Position numbers and translations under genes: made by a program. A DNA stretch of 64,000 nucleotides, taken from assembly GCA_030062745.1 (NCBI GenBank), contig CP099844.1:23684596-23748595 (forward strand), given 5' to 3'. Shown here piece after piece: positions 44,215-54,006 of this stretch (within the stretch, counting starts at the first letter, position 1; the number at the start of each line of letters is the position of its first letter). The notes under the pieces were generated by a model. The model did not search any database. It had not been told where the DNA came from and saw nothing but the letters and a program-made list of their open reading frames with translations. The DNA is from Capitulum mitella (taxonomy: Eukaryota > Arthropoda > Thecostraca > Pollicipedomorpha > Pollicipedidae).

Positions 44215-44471
44215 CCGTTTTTCCAGTCGGCGGTCGGGTCTGGTTGTAGGAGCGCGGTGCAGTCGCCTACGCCATTGATCGAGGTGGGCGCGCCGTCGCC
44301 AGCCGACCGGCATCTAAAAACACTGCGCGGACCTAAACACGGCTCTGTTGCGACGCACAACTGCTGGGGGCGGTTGGTGACAGAGCGGCTCGACTCCAGC
44401 GGCGTCCGTTCCGACCCGCGCGTGAATCGTCGCCTGACTGAGGCGGCCGGTTGGTGTTCACTCGTCCGCAG

Positions 44472-45697
44472 GACAGCTGGTGTTCGCCCGGTGTTTGTGC
44501 GTCTGTCTGCTCGCGTGTGCCACGGCCGGCTCCGACCACTGCGCGCCGTCGCCCTCCAGCATCGCCGACATGGAGGCGGTGAGCAAGCACCAGACCAAGG
44601 CGGCCTCCGACCTGTACCGGGTCCTGGCGGAAGCCGGAGACGGAAACGTCTTCCTCTCACCGTTCAGCATCAGCACGGCCTTGTCGATGGCGTTCGGCGG
44701 CGCGGCCGGCAACACCGCGCTCCAGATGCGGCAGGCTCTGGCGCTGCCTGAGGACGCGCAGGCGCTGCACGACGGCTACAGCAAGGTACTGGCCAAGCTG
44801 CAGGACCCGCCGAACGTCACGCTCAGCACGGCTAACAAGATCTACGTACAGAACTCGTACAAGATCCTGGACAGCTACGCCGGTCTCCTCAAGAACAAGT
44901 ACCTCAGCGAACTGAAGAGCGTCAATTTTGGAGACGCTGCCGGCACGAGCAAGCTGATCAATGACGACGTGGAAACGTTGACAAAGGGGAAGATCAAGGA
45001 TTTGATCGATCCCAGTGCTTTGAACGACCTCGTTCGTCTTGTGCTTGTCAACGCCATCTACTTTAAAGGATCTTGGAAGGAAAAGTTCGAAACTGGAGCG
45101 ACAAGAAAAAGGGACTTTTTTGTCAAGCCAGACACTGCTGTCAAGACGGACATGATGTATATGCGTGGGAAGAAGTTCAACTCTGGAATCATGCAGGATC
45201 TTGGGTGTAAGGCCTTGGAACTTCCGTACGAAGGGAAAAGGTTCAGCATGCTTATGCTCCTGCCCGAAAATAAGGACGGCCTGAAGGCACTGGAAGAGAA
45301 TCTTCGTGGAACTACCATCCAGTCGATTCGTGACAAGCTTCATAACCAAGAAACTTTAATCATGGTTCCCAAATTCAAGCTTGAGACGTCCTATGACCTA
45401 GTTGAACATCTCCAGAAGCTCGGTGTCATCGATCTGTTCGACGTGGAAAACGCTGACCTGTCTCAGGTGTCCGGTAACAAGGACTTGTTTGTCTCCAAGG
45501 TGGTTCACAAGGCGTTCATCGAAATCAATGAAGAGGGCAGTGAGGCAGCTGCAGCAACCGCCGTGGTGATGATGTTTGGCTGCGCCTTAACTGTGGGTCC
45601 GTTCGAGTTCGTCGCCGACCACCCCTTCTTCTTCGCCATCGTCGACAGCGAGACGGGACTGACGCTGTTCTCGGGACGTTACGTTCAGCCCGAGTAG
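44472..45697 (+). CDS. serpin B, paralogue of serpin A with altered reactive loop
   Basis: Uninterrupted serpin frame ending at TAG 45695-45697. It has the same leader (VFARCLCVCLLACATAG), core motifs and signature FEFVADHPFFFAI as serpin A. A possible acceptor (GTCCGCAG) at 44471 suggests that an upstream exon supplies the start codon. Otherwise the first ATG is 44570 (MEAVSKHQ, 375 residues), giving a protein without a leader. The hinge EEGSEAAAAT is intact, so it should be inhibitory. At the position where serpin A has Arg (P1), this protein has Gly, and the residues after the shared Cys-Ala are entirely different. The target protease is therefore probably different. By eye, about 39 of 405 residues differ from serpin A, 36 of them after residue 203. 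Confidence 0.9.
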
Positions 45698-45727
45698 TCT
45701 GACATTTCTGTCTGAAAACCAGCCATT

Positions 45728-46190
45728 GGCTGAGAGGCACACTGCGGCGGCTGGGCATTCTGTTCGACGTGCGGTGCGCCCACCTGTTTGGCGTGGCCGG
45801 CGCGCGCAACCTGGCCGTCGAGAGCGCGCTGTACCGCGTCTTCGTCGCCGTCGACGAGGAGCGCTGCGAGGCGGCCGCCGCCACGGCCGTCATGGCCGGC
45901 CTGGTGGTCATGCGCGCGCCGGAAGTGCTCGACTTGCCAGTACCACCGGTTCCTGGTCACCATCTTGGATTGAGACGGAGGCGGTGTTGTTTATGGACCG
46001 CGTGGTGCGTCCGTGAACGTCGGGCATAACGCTGCGTCATGGTCAACCGCCACGACCGCTGATGATTGTCATCGTGGTGATATGCGCTTGCCACCATTTC
46101 CTTTACTCAAGGCGGAATAGCAGCGTGTTATGAAGATTGCACGTTCCGTTTGTGCCTTATCATTCTGTCTTGAATACTGTGGTATGCTCC
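45728..46190 (+). pseudogene. serpin 3' fragment, inverted partial copy of serpin C
   Basis: Begins about 30 bp after the serpin B stop. It reads LFGVAGARNLAVES, then FVAVDEERCEAAAATAVMAG, matching the loop region of serpin C. It loses frame near the DHPF signature and regains a matching frame in ETEAVLFMDRVVRP with stop at 46014-46016. Similarity to the serpin C downstream flank continues to about 46190 (CGTCGGGC, GGTCAACCGCCACG, TTTCCTTTACT). With no first 270 codons and a frameshift, it cannot encode a serpin. Confidence 0.85.
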
Positions 46191-48405
46191 GTAGCTCTTC
46201 CGCACGTGTTGATTGTAGTGGCGTCGCTTAAAAGGAACAGTCAAAATGATGAAGGTGTGTTATCTGATATGCATCCGTCCGGATCTTTTGGTAACGAGAT
46301 CAGAATACAATCACGTCCAGAAAGGACAGCGAAACGCTGAACGCTGCCAGATACGCAGGTTTGCTATGAGGCTAGAGGTGGCCATGAGACTTGACAGGGT
46401 GATCTTACCAGTGTGCCTTCGCCGTTTTAAATCGTGGGTCTTCCGCTGGGAAAAAGTGAATTGCGCGAGTTAAGGTCAGGTGCGTTTTAAGATCGGTCTA
46501 TGAATTTGGCGTTCCCCGGCCTAAGTATCGGTGTTTGTCCGAATTATACGGGCGTTTGGTTGAACATCGTTGCGTGATTAACATCAGAGCATGTCCACCA
46601 GAAACAAAATGCTCTGGCAGGTGGCGACAGAAAGTCACCACAGATAAGCTTTTACTGTCTGACAATTTGAAGTCAGCTGCCACGACGCGTCAGCAAATGA
46701 CATACATGGAAACAATTTAAGGGAAGAAAGGCGACCTTGTTCGTAACGACTCTCCATTCATGCACTTTGCCGCCATTGACGGACATTAGAAATAACTTTG
46801 GCTTGGGCTCGGTCTTATATGGATACGACGCATGGTGGCAGTCCTCATAATTTTCGCGGAATCAAACGAAAGTCGTGGAATATTTATTCCTTCTTTGCGC
46901 GTTCCTGAGAACAAAACGTTGAGATATTTGAACATCCTGAGCCGTCGGGCGGAGTCACTTCATCTGGAGGGGGAGGGGGGGGGGCGGTAATAAGCAAATA
47001 AGCACACCGCATCGAGGAGCCTGACGCCAACTACTGTTAGATCAAAACAGACAGACGCACAAATATGTACGACGGCGAAGAAAGAAGTGCATCAGTTTTA
47101 GAACTTACTTCCCAGTAACCGCGGTTCCTTATGCAGGATTTTTGTTTCGTGTTGCTTTTGGCAGTCGTAGCATGCAAAAACGTGGCACGCATGAGGGGCT
47201 CAGGACTCCGCCGTCGGATCAGGTGGCGCCGGCACGCCGCCGGCCTCTGACCTCGTAGACGTGGCGCGACACGTTCGATCCACCAATCGCGCGCCGCCGC
47301 AGTACTGAGCCACCCGCAGCCGGATTCCGGTCACGGCTCGTGTTGCGTCCAGATGACGTCATAGTCGTGCGCTCGGGACAGCTCAGCAGCATACTCTGGA
47401 TGAAGACTGGCGGCATGGGCCACCGCCCCTGTGTCTTTCCCCCCGCCCCCACGCACTGGCCACACCAGCAGGGGGCTGATGGCCACCCTAAAAAAAAACT
47501 GGCTGTCTGGCTGAGCTCCAGCTCACTGCTGGCTTACGACAAGGGCCGTCCAGGAAACACAGTTGGCTGGCTTGGATATCGGTCTAAAATCAACATCTGG
47601 ACTTTCGAACCAACATCGTTTTTTGCGCAAGGTCAGTTAAGAATTATTTGTGTTGTTATTATTAACATATCATGTATACAATATATATTAACTCAATTGT
47701 ATTGCTATTCATAGCTGTGAAACTTTTTTCGACTTCGCGGAAGTTTTCGTATTGATGGCCATTTCGCCTACTAGTAGTATGTGATCCAAGTGACCCTCTG
47801 GTTACAGCACTGCCTCCCATACCTCAGCCACTAGCTAGTGAGGGTCACATGTTGCAGCTGAATTCCGTGGGGCATTTCCATTAATTGATAACGCGAAGCG
47901 ATGCCAGGGCTCACGTGACGCCAATTCCGCACAACGTGTTCCTGAATTATTTAGCCGCGACGTCATTCTCCGAAATGATGAAAAGATAGCTGTTTCCAGA
48001 GACACCGCCTCATGAAATTGATAGAGACCGGGCCAAACACTGCATTGCCTTCAGAATACCACTGGTTATAGACGGAAAAGCGGGGTGTGCATCATAAGGT
48101 CCCGCGTCAAAATGTCAAAACATGGGGTGGGGGTCCCTATTGTACCAAGGGATTACGGCCAATTTGAGCTGCGTGAGGGTTATTTTTCAGCCCGGTAGAA
48201 TTCCTTTTACATTTTGTGATAGACTGCACCATACGATGACTCGTTCCACAGTGTGGAATATATCTTAACGTCCATAGTAATGTCTTCAAAACAGCATAGT
48301 TTATCCTAGACTTGACCATAGAGGGCACGATAGGAGCTAATTCTGAACATCAAGACCAAAACTCGGTAGTTTTGTGTTCACATACGTCTTCTGGCTTCCT
48401 TTTCT
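46191..48405. other. intergenic, no supported gene
   Basis: No gene is supported. A perfect TGACGTCA (CRE) lies at 47354-47361 in a GC-rich stretch (47,200-47,480), which could be a promoter without a recognised gene. A G run is at 46,970. Confidence 0.5.
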
Positions 48406-48410
48406 AGACT

Positions 48411-48426
48411 TTTATTTTTGTTTATT
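48411..48426 (-). terminator. poly(A) signals of serpin C
   Basis: Two AATAAA hexamers on the - strand (TTTATT at 48411-48416 and 48421-48426) lie about 280 bp after the serpin C stop codon, a plausible 3' end. Confidence 0.55.
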
Positions 48427-48701
48427 CTCACGCCATGTACACACAAAACAAAAATGGAAAATGGTGCGGGACGGCTACGTTTTTGGTGATTTTCTTACGC
48501 CACAACAAAAGAATCGGCATGTGAGATAACAGCACCACAATATTCATGACGTACAATAACTTAATAAACTACCACAATTTGACAAGGCACAAATACCACG
48601 CTGCTTGTTGGCCCTCAGTAAAGGAAACGATGGCAAGTCCGTACCACCACGGTGACTATCTTCACAGGCCGTGGCGGTTGACCGCATCCTACGCCCGACG
48701 C

Positions 48702-49865
48702 TCACGGACGCACCACGCGGCCCATAAACAACACCGCCTCCGTCTCCTGATCGAAGATGGCGACCAGGAAAGGATGGTCGGCGCGGAAGTCGAGCGTTTC
48801 CGGTGCACGCATGGCCATCAGACCGGCCATGACGGCCGTGGCGGCGGCCGCCTCGCAGCCCTCCTCGTCGACGGCGACGAAGGCGCGGTGCAGCACGCTG
48901 TCGATGACCAGGTCGCGCGCGCCGGCCACGCCCGACAGGTCGGCGCGCCCCGCGTCGAACGCGTCCGGCATGCCGAGCCGCTGCAGGGCGCCGCTCAGAT
49001 CCAGGCCCATCTCGAGACGGAAGCGCGGCACGACCACGCGCGAGCGCACTGAGTGCAGCGAGCGGCGCACCTCGGCCCAGCTGAGCTCGGCGAGGCGCGC
49101 CTCCAGCGCCGGCAGGCCGCCCCGAGCCCGCGGCAGCAGCAGCAGCATGCCGAACCGGAACCCGGCGAACGGCAGCTCCACCGCCCGGCAGCCGAGACCG
49201 GCCGCGTCGTTGCTGCCCTGCAGCATCTCGCCGTCGAGCGTCATCAGCGGAGCGCGCACCGTCTCCGACGGCGAGACAAAGAAGTCGCCCTCTTCCGTGT
49301 GCTGGGCTGGGAACTTGTGCAGCCAGCCGCCCTTGAAGTGCACGGCGTTCACGAGCACCAGTCGGATGGAGGCCGACAACGCCCTGGCCGGCACCAGATT
49401 CTTAATCTTGCCCTTCGTCAGCTTCGACACCTCGTCGTTGATGATCTTGCTGGCGCCGGCGGCGTCGGCGAAGTTGACCGTCTTCGTCTCGCTCTGGTAG
49501 TGTTTCTTCAGCAGTGCCGAGAAGCTGTCAAGGACCTGGTACGACTGCTGCACGTACAACCTGTTCGCCGCGTTCAGGGACACCTCAGGTGGGTTTTGAA
49601 GGGCCTCCAGCAGCTTCCCGTAACCTTCGTGGACGTCCTCGGCGTCTTCGGCGTGGCCCAGTGTCTTCCGCATCTGCTTGGCCGTGTCGCCAGCGGCGCC
49701 GCCCAGCGTCATGGCCAGGGTCGTGGCCACGCTGAACGGCGAGATGAACACGTTGCCGTCGCTGGCCTTGGCCACGTCGCAGTACAGCGACCGGCTGAAC
49801 TTGTCCAGCGCCTCCGCCACGCTCTGCGACGTCGACATGTTCGTCACGCTCTGCGACGCCGACAT
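48702..49865 (-). CDS. serpin C, cytosolic-type inhibitory serpin
   Basis: 387-residue intronless serpin. The ATG at 49865 (GTGACCATGTC, A at -3) is chosen because the protein then has normal serpin length; a second Met ten residues later (MSTSQS) is the alternative. It has no leader peptide, beginning MSASQSVTNMSTSQSVAEA. Motifs are NVFISPFSVATTLAM, LVLVNAVHFKGGW, hinge EEGCEAAAAT and FRADHPFLVAI, ending VLFMGRVVRP. Counting from the hinge gives Met at P1, with a Cys at P14 where Ser or Thr is usual. A Met-type loop fits elastase- or chymotrypsin-like targets, or a role inside cells. It is convergent with serpin B and clearly more distant in sequence than A is from B. Confidence 0.92.
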   Translation of the reverse strand: MSASQSVTNMSTSQSVAEALDKFSRSLYCDVAKASDGNVFISPFSVATTLAMTLGGAAGDTAKQMRKTLGHAEDAEDVHEGYGKLLEALQNPPEVSLNAANRLYVQQSYQVLDSFSALLKKHYQSETKTVNFADAAGASKIINDEVSKLTKGKIKNLVPARALSASIRLVLVNAVHFKGGWLHKFPAQHTEEGDFFVSPSETVRAPLMTLDGEMLQGSNDAAGLGCRAVELPFAGFRFGMLLLLPRARGGLPALEARLAELSWAEVRRSLHSVRSRVVVPRFRLEMGLDLSGALQRLGMPDAFDAGRADLSGVAGARDLVIDSVLHRAFVAVDEEGCEAAAATAVMAGLMAMRAPETLDFRADHPFLVAIFDQETEAVLFMGRVVRP

Positions 49866-50023
49866 GGTCACCACTGGCGCGACGCCCTCTAGCCCGACGG
49901 TTCTCACCTTTGTTCGGTTGTTATCGGCGCTCGCCGGCTGCGACGCCGCCCGACTGTGTTTGTTTCGTCTGCCGCCGCCGCACGCCGCCCGTCCGGCGCC
50001 GCCCCGCCCCGTCCTGCGCGATG

Positions 50024-50095
50024 TGACGTCAGAGACCACGTGATCCTGGCGACTGCGCGTTCCGCGCCGATGGTGACGCATGCGACGTATAATAG
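50024..50095 (-). promoter_or_regulatory. serpin C promoter elements (CRE, E-box, weak TATA)
   Basis: Upstream of the serpin C ATG are TGACGTCA (50024-50031), CACGTG (50037-50042) and a weak TATA-like TATTATAC on the - strand near 50088-50095. GC boxes (CCCCGCCCC at 50001-50010) lie between them and the gene. The arrangement is a normal promoter 130-230 bp before the start codon. Confidence 0.5.
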
Positions 50096-50169
50096 AATAC
50101 CGGTAACACGGGTGCAGGAGCCTGTAGGGTAGACAGGTCGGTGGACCTGGCGGTTTTGGCACTGGAAAC

Positions 50170-50425
50170 CTTTGACGCCAGTGTCATGAAACGAAGCTGC
50201 CTGGAATGGCTCCGGCCTTACAGACTTTGAAACGCCGCTTCACAAATGGCTGATAACACAAATTTCACCCGTGAAAAATGGCAAGTACTATAGGTATCTG
50301 GGTAGAGAATATGTATCCTCACAACGTTTGGTAACGGCTTAGAAAAATAGGCAGCCACAGGCCTAATGCCAAAATTTTTGAAAAGTGCAGGCGCAAGATC
50401 ATCCCAGCCCCCACAGGATCTTCAG
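50170..50425. other. short intergenic stretch
   Basis: Nothing recognised. Confidence 0.4.
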
Positions 50426-50433
50426 CCTGATGG

Positions 50434-50703
50434 CAGGGACGTAGCCAAGCAGGGGGGGGGGGGCATGGGGGCCATGGCCTTCCCTGGCCAAGCGGTATTC
50501 ACTAGATATATAGCGAGTTCGCACGAATACGGAATACTGGTCTTATATATGTTGCAAAAACAAGCATTGTGTGTATTCCTGTGGGTTAAAAATGAGGTCA
50601 GTTACGTAAAATTCCTGCTTTTTCCCATAAGCTTTGTCAGATGCAGTGACATATAAAAAAATTGACATTTGGCCCCCCTGAGCAAATTCTGGCTACATGC
50701 CTG
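50434..50703 (+). mobile_element. hAT-like MITE, copy 2, with 8-bp target duplication
   Basis: 270 bp from CAGGGACGTAGCCAAG to GGCTACATGCCTG. The flanks are CCTGATGG at 50426-50433 and again at 50704-50711, a perfect 8-bp target duplication. The interior matches copies 1 and 3. An 8-bp duplication with CAGGG termini points to the hAT superfamily. There is no coding capacity, so it depends on a transposase elsewhere. Confidence 0.93.
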
Positions 50704-50711
50704 CCTGATGG

Positions 50712-53700
50712 AATGGATGAAGCACACAAAACCTCCAGAGCGCAAGTCGACCAAGCAAAGACGGCGGAAGGGGGAACGAGCAGCAACTCCCTCCCACAGT
50801 CATGAACATTTATCCTTATTCCTTTACAGCGCTGCATGGAAAGAATCAAGAATGGACTGGAAATGCTTTTTGTCCGCCCAATCTTAACTGTTTCGTCTTA
50901 AATGTGTTAAATGTTTCGTCGTATACACAACTGAGCGGTCCATTCCACCTTCCTAGTGAGGTGAATATGCGTAGTCCGAGGTTCGAACTCGTTAGTTCAG
51001 AAAAGACGGTGCACGGTAGGTAGCTTTGCCGAGTTATCTCGGTGCTTCGTGAAAGGAATTTACCTGATCAGGCCTAGTTCTCTCTACTGCCAGCCAACAT
51101 GTATGGTTATCGCATGCATGAATACAGGGATACTTTTAAAGGGGGAATCTCCTCTTCGAATAGTCTTTCCCCACTTTAAATTTTCTCGGAAGAGCAAAGA
51201 GGGAGACTGGAATCCCCATTCCCAATATTTTCCGAAACTTAATTCACACCTGTTTGCCAGCCCAGCTGCCAGTGAAGCCTCTCGTCGCCGACCGGGTGTC
51301 ACGTTACAGCGGCGGCAGGGCTCCCTGCTGAACTTCCTGCTGCTCGTACGCGTTAATGGCCCAAGCTTAGACGCATTCAACGCCATAAAATATGCCCGAC
51401 ATTGGTTTAACCTCCGTCACAGGTAAGCGACGGACAGGTGCAGGCGCGCCAGAAAAAACGCGTAGAAAGCAAGGCTTCGCAGCTTTTCTGCTGACTGTCT
51501 GCATGGTCAGTGCGTGGTCCCGAGGGGGCATACGTGGGGCTCTGTACCAGGCGTAAAAGATCCTGTTTGGGGCGGGCAGGACGAAATGAAGGCTTGTTAT
51601 TGCCTAGAACTGCTGAATGTTTTTTTTTTTTACATTTACCTGATGATGCGCAATTGAATAAGATATACATAGGCCAATGTGTGAAATTTTGCACCAAGAT
51701 TAAAGTCGTTTCTAAAGACCTGATCACTGGCTGTATGAAGTCTGATCCCTACGGGCTTCCTTCCGGTACACATGCTCTTTCATACTTTTTCCTCCCTTTC
51801 CCCACTTTTTATGCTCGGGTGAAGCATGTAGTGCCGACGTGTACAATAGCGATGGGATCAGAACCCCTGCGTTTGCAGTCCACACTGCAGTGATAAGACA
51901 TACCCAATTTCGTCCCTCTGGGGGATATTGCGATACGGGACCGATGCCCATGCCAACATTTGACCTGGGACAGCGCCCTACCGGAATGAATATAAGTTTA
52001 ACAAAGATGGCTAGCTCTTAGAAAATGGCAAAACCAGAAGCCAAATATAACGTGCCCAAAACCTGAGTAGTTTTCGTCGTAGGAAGAGGGAGGTACATCA
52101 TGCACTCTCAATTTAGCACACTTTCTGCGCAACTGGTTCCCCGCCCCTTTCGAATTTTCAAGTGAATGCATCCCTGGCGTGACACATGAAAACCACTAGC
52201 AAGTCGCCCTGAAAGCCTGCAGATGTTGTTATGATTTCAGCAAAATAGTATGACCATACTCAGAAATGGTGGTATTTCTTGTCAAAAATACGAAACATGG
52301 GAACACTTTTTTGGGGGGAGTCTTTACAATGAGGAAGCTTTAAGACCAAATCGTTATGAGTACGGTCTTAATTTCACAAGGCCGCATTTGCAGCATGCGA
52401 CTCAGACAGAAAAGCTCTCCTCTTGCAATGCCGCAGATGGACGAACTACATTCAGTGCTCGCCCCCCCCGCCCCCATTAACCTGCGCCTGACTGTGGGTC
52501 GCCGCCATGCATGCTCGACTGGGGAGGGGGAAGCGGTTGACCGTCCCCCTCTAACTCACGAACGGTTGGTCGCACGATAAAAATCAGCACACCGCTGGAA
52601 AGCTCTTGACGAGTAGAGCCCGAAACCGGTTTCATTTTGGGTAATATGCAAGCCATTTACGCTCTATATATGTTTTCTCATAGCCGCCTGCATGAGACCG
52701 AGAAACGGCCTGAATTTCACGGGCTGGCTGATAAAGTCTAGGTAAAGGCACCAGCGGACGGGTAAAAGTCCGCAGATGCCGATGCACGCCTATTTTCTCT
52801 CATTTCTTTAATACGTACACGGAAACGTTGGATTAAAGACACGGTGATTTTCGCAACGCTGCAAGGCGGGCGCCGCCGACGAAAGCGGTATAAAATTAAC
52901 GGGAACTAATTTTTGCGTTCTTTTATTTTCGCGAAATATGCCATTCCAAGTGTTATTTCTTGATCCTAGGGGTTGTTGGGATGATTTCTCATGTTTAAGT
53001 TTCGGAAAAGTCAGTACTTATCAATCTGCACAATTGTTGGAGCTTTCTTAGTGAAAGTCTGTTTATTCCCAAAATATGTCATTTTCTGAAACTTTTTGAA
53101 CTTCCTTGTATTAGTCGTAACTGTGTGAGCCACTTATGCCAGTTTCAACCCGATCTGAGTCATTCATCGCCGATTTTGATGGCTGCATTTTACCCATAAC
53201 AGCTTTTCGTGACCTGGCCTCAGGTCAGTGGTCGGAGGTCATTGAAACTTTGCCCATTGACGGAAACTGGATGTCTGGATCTCTCCGCACTCAAACTGGT
53301 TTAGAAAATTCTGTCAATTTTCGAAAAAAATGACGACTTATGTTGAAAACGAGATTGACCTTAAGTCAATGGCCCGGACATTCCCGAAAAAATCCGAGAT
53401 GGCAGATTTGTTGCATTTATCACGGTCTGTAACGTCTGAAAGTTTTATTGTGATATCATGTTTTGCGAAAAGTTACAGGGCGCTTGACTTCTTTGGACAT
53501 AGGTCCAGTTGACCTGACTTAGATCAGACACCTCACTTGACCTTAGATCAAAAAATTGGCACGACTCGTGCCAAATTTTTTATCTCAGGTCTACGTGGCG
53601 TTAGCGTTAGCTACGTGAGGGGATGGGATGTGACACCCAAAACATTTCATGTACCAAAATATTTTGGTTAAGTGAGACCGTCAGGTCCAGGAAATTATAG

Positions 53701-53990
53701 GACCCCATAAATATCACGTATAATGCAGAAACCCTGACGTGATGTCACGTGCGCATCATATCAGTTTCGCACGGAAGGGGAGGGGAGGATAGATACACTC
53801 CTCTACGTACTCTGCAAATTTTGTGACATTCAATACCTATGCGTATGTGCGTTGCATGGAAAGCATCGGTCTGAATTCTCAAACTCCCTCCCCCCTATTT
53901 TTTTACTTGGTCGGAGCCCGTTTATCGCATAGCTAAGGAGGCCCCTGGAACTGTCCCTGATCGGTATCACTAACTGTCTTCCTAATCTAC
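50712..53990. other. intergenic, no supported gene
   Basis: AT-rich with several poly-C or poly-G tracts. TGACCT/AGGTCA hexamers are frequent at 53,205-53,560. No gene or defined repeat could be closed. Confidence 0.5.
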
Positions 53991-54006
53991 ACTTTTTCCT
54001 TTCCAC

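Noticed and set aside
50960-51040. GAGGTTCGAACTCG with a possible box A nearby on the - strand
   Set aside because: A box B-like motif is present, but the box A fit is poor and no duplication or tail was found.
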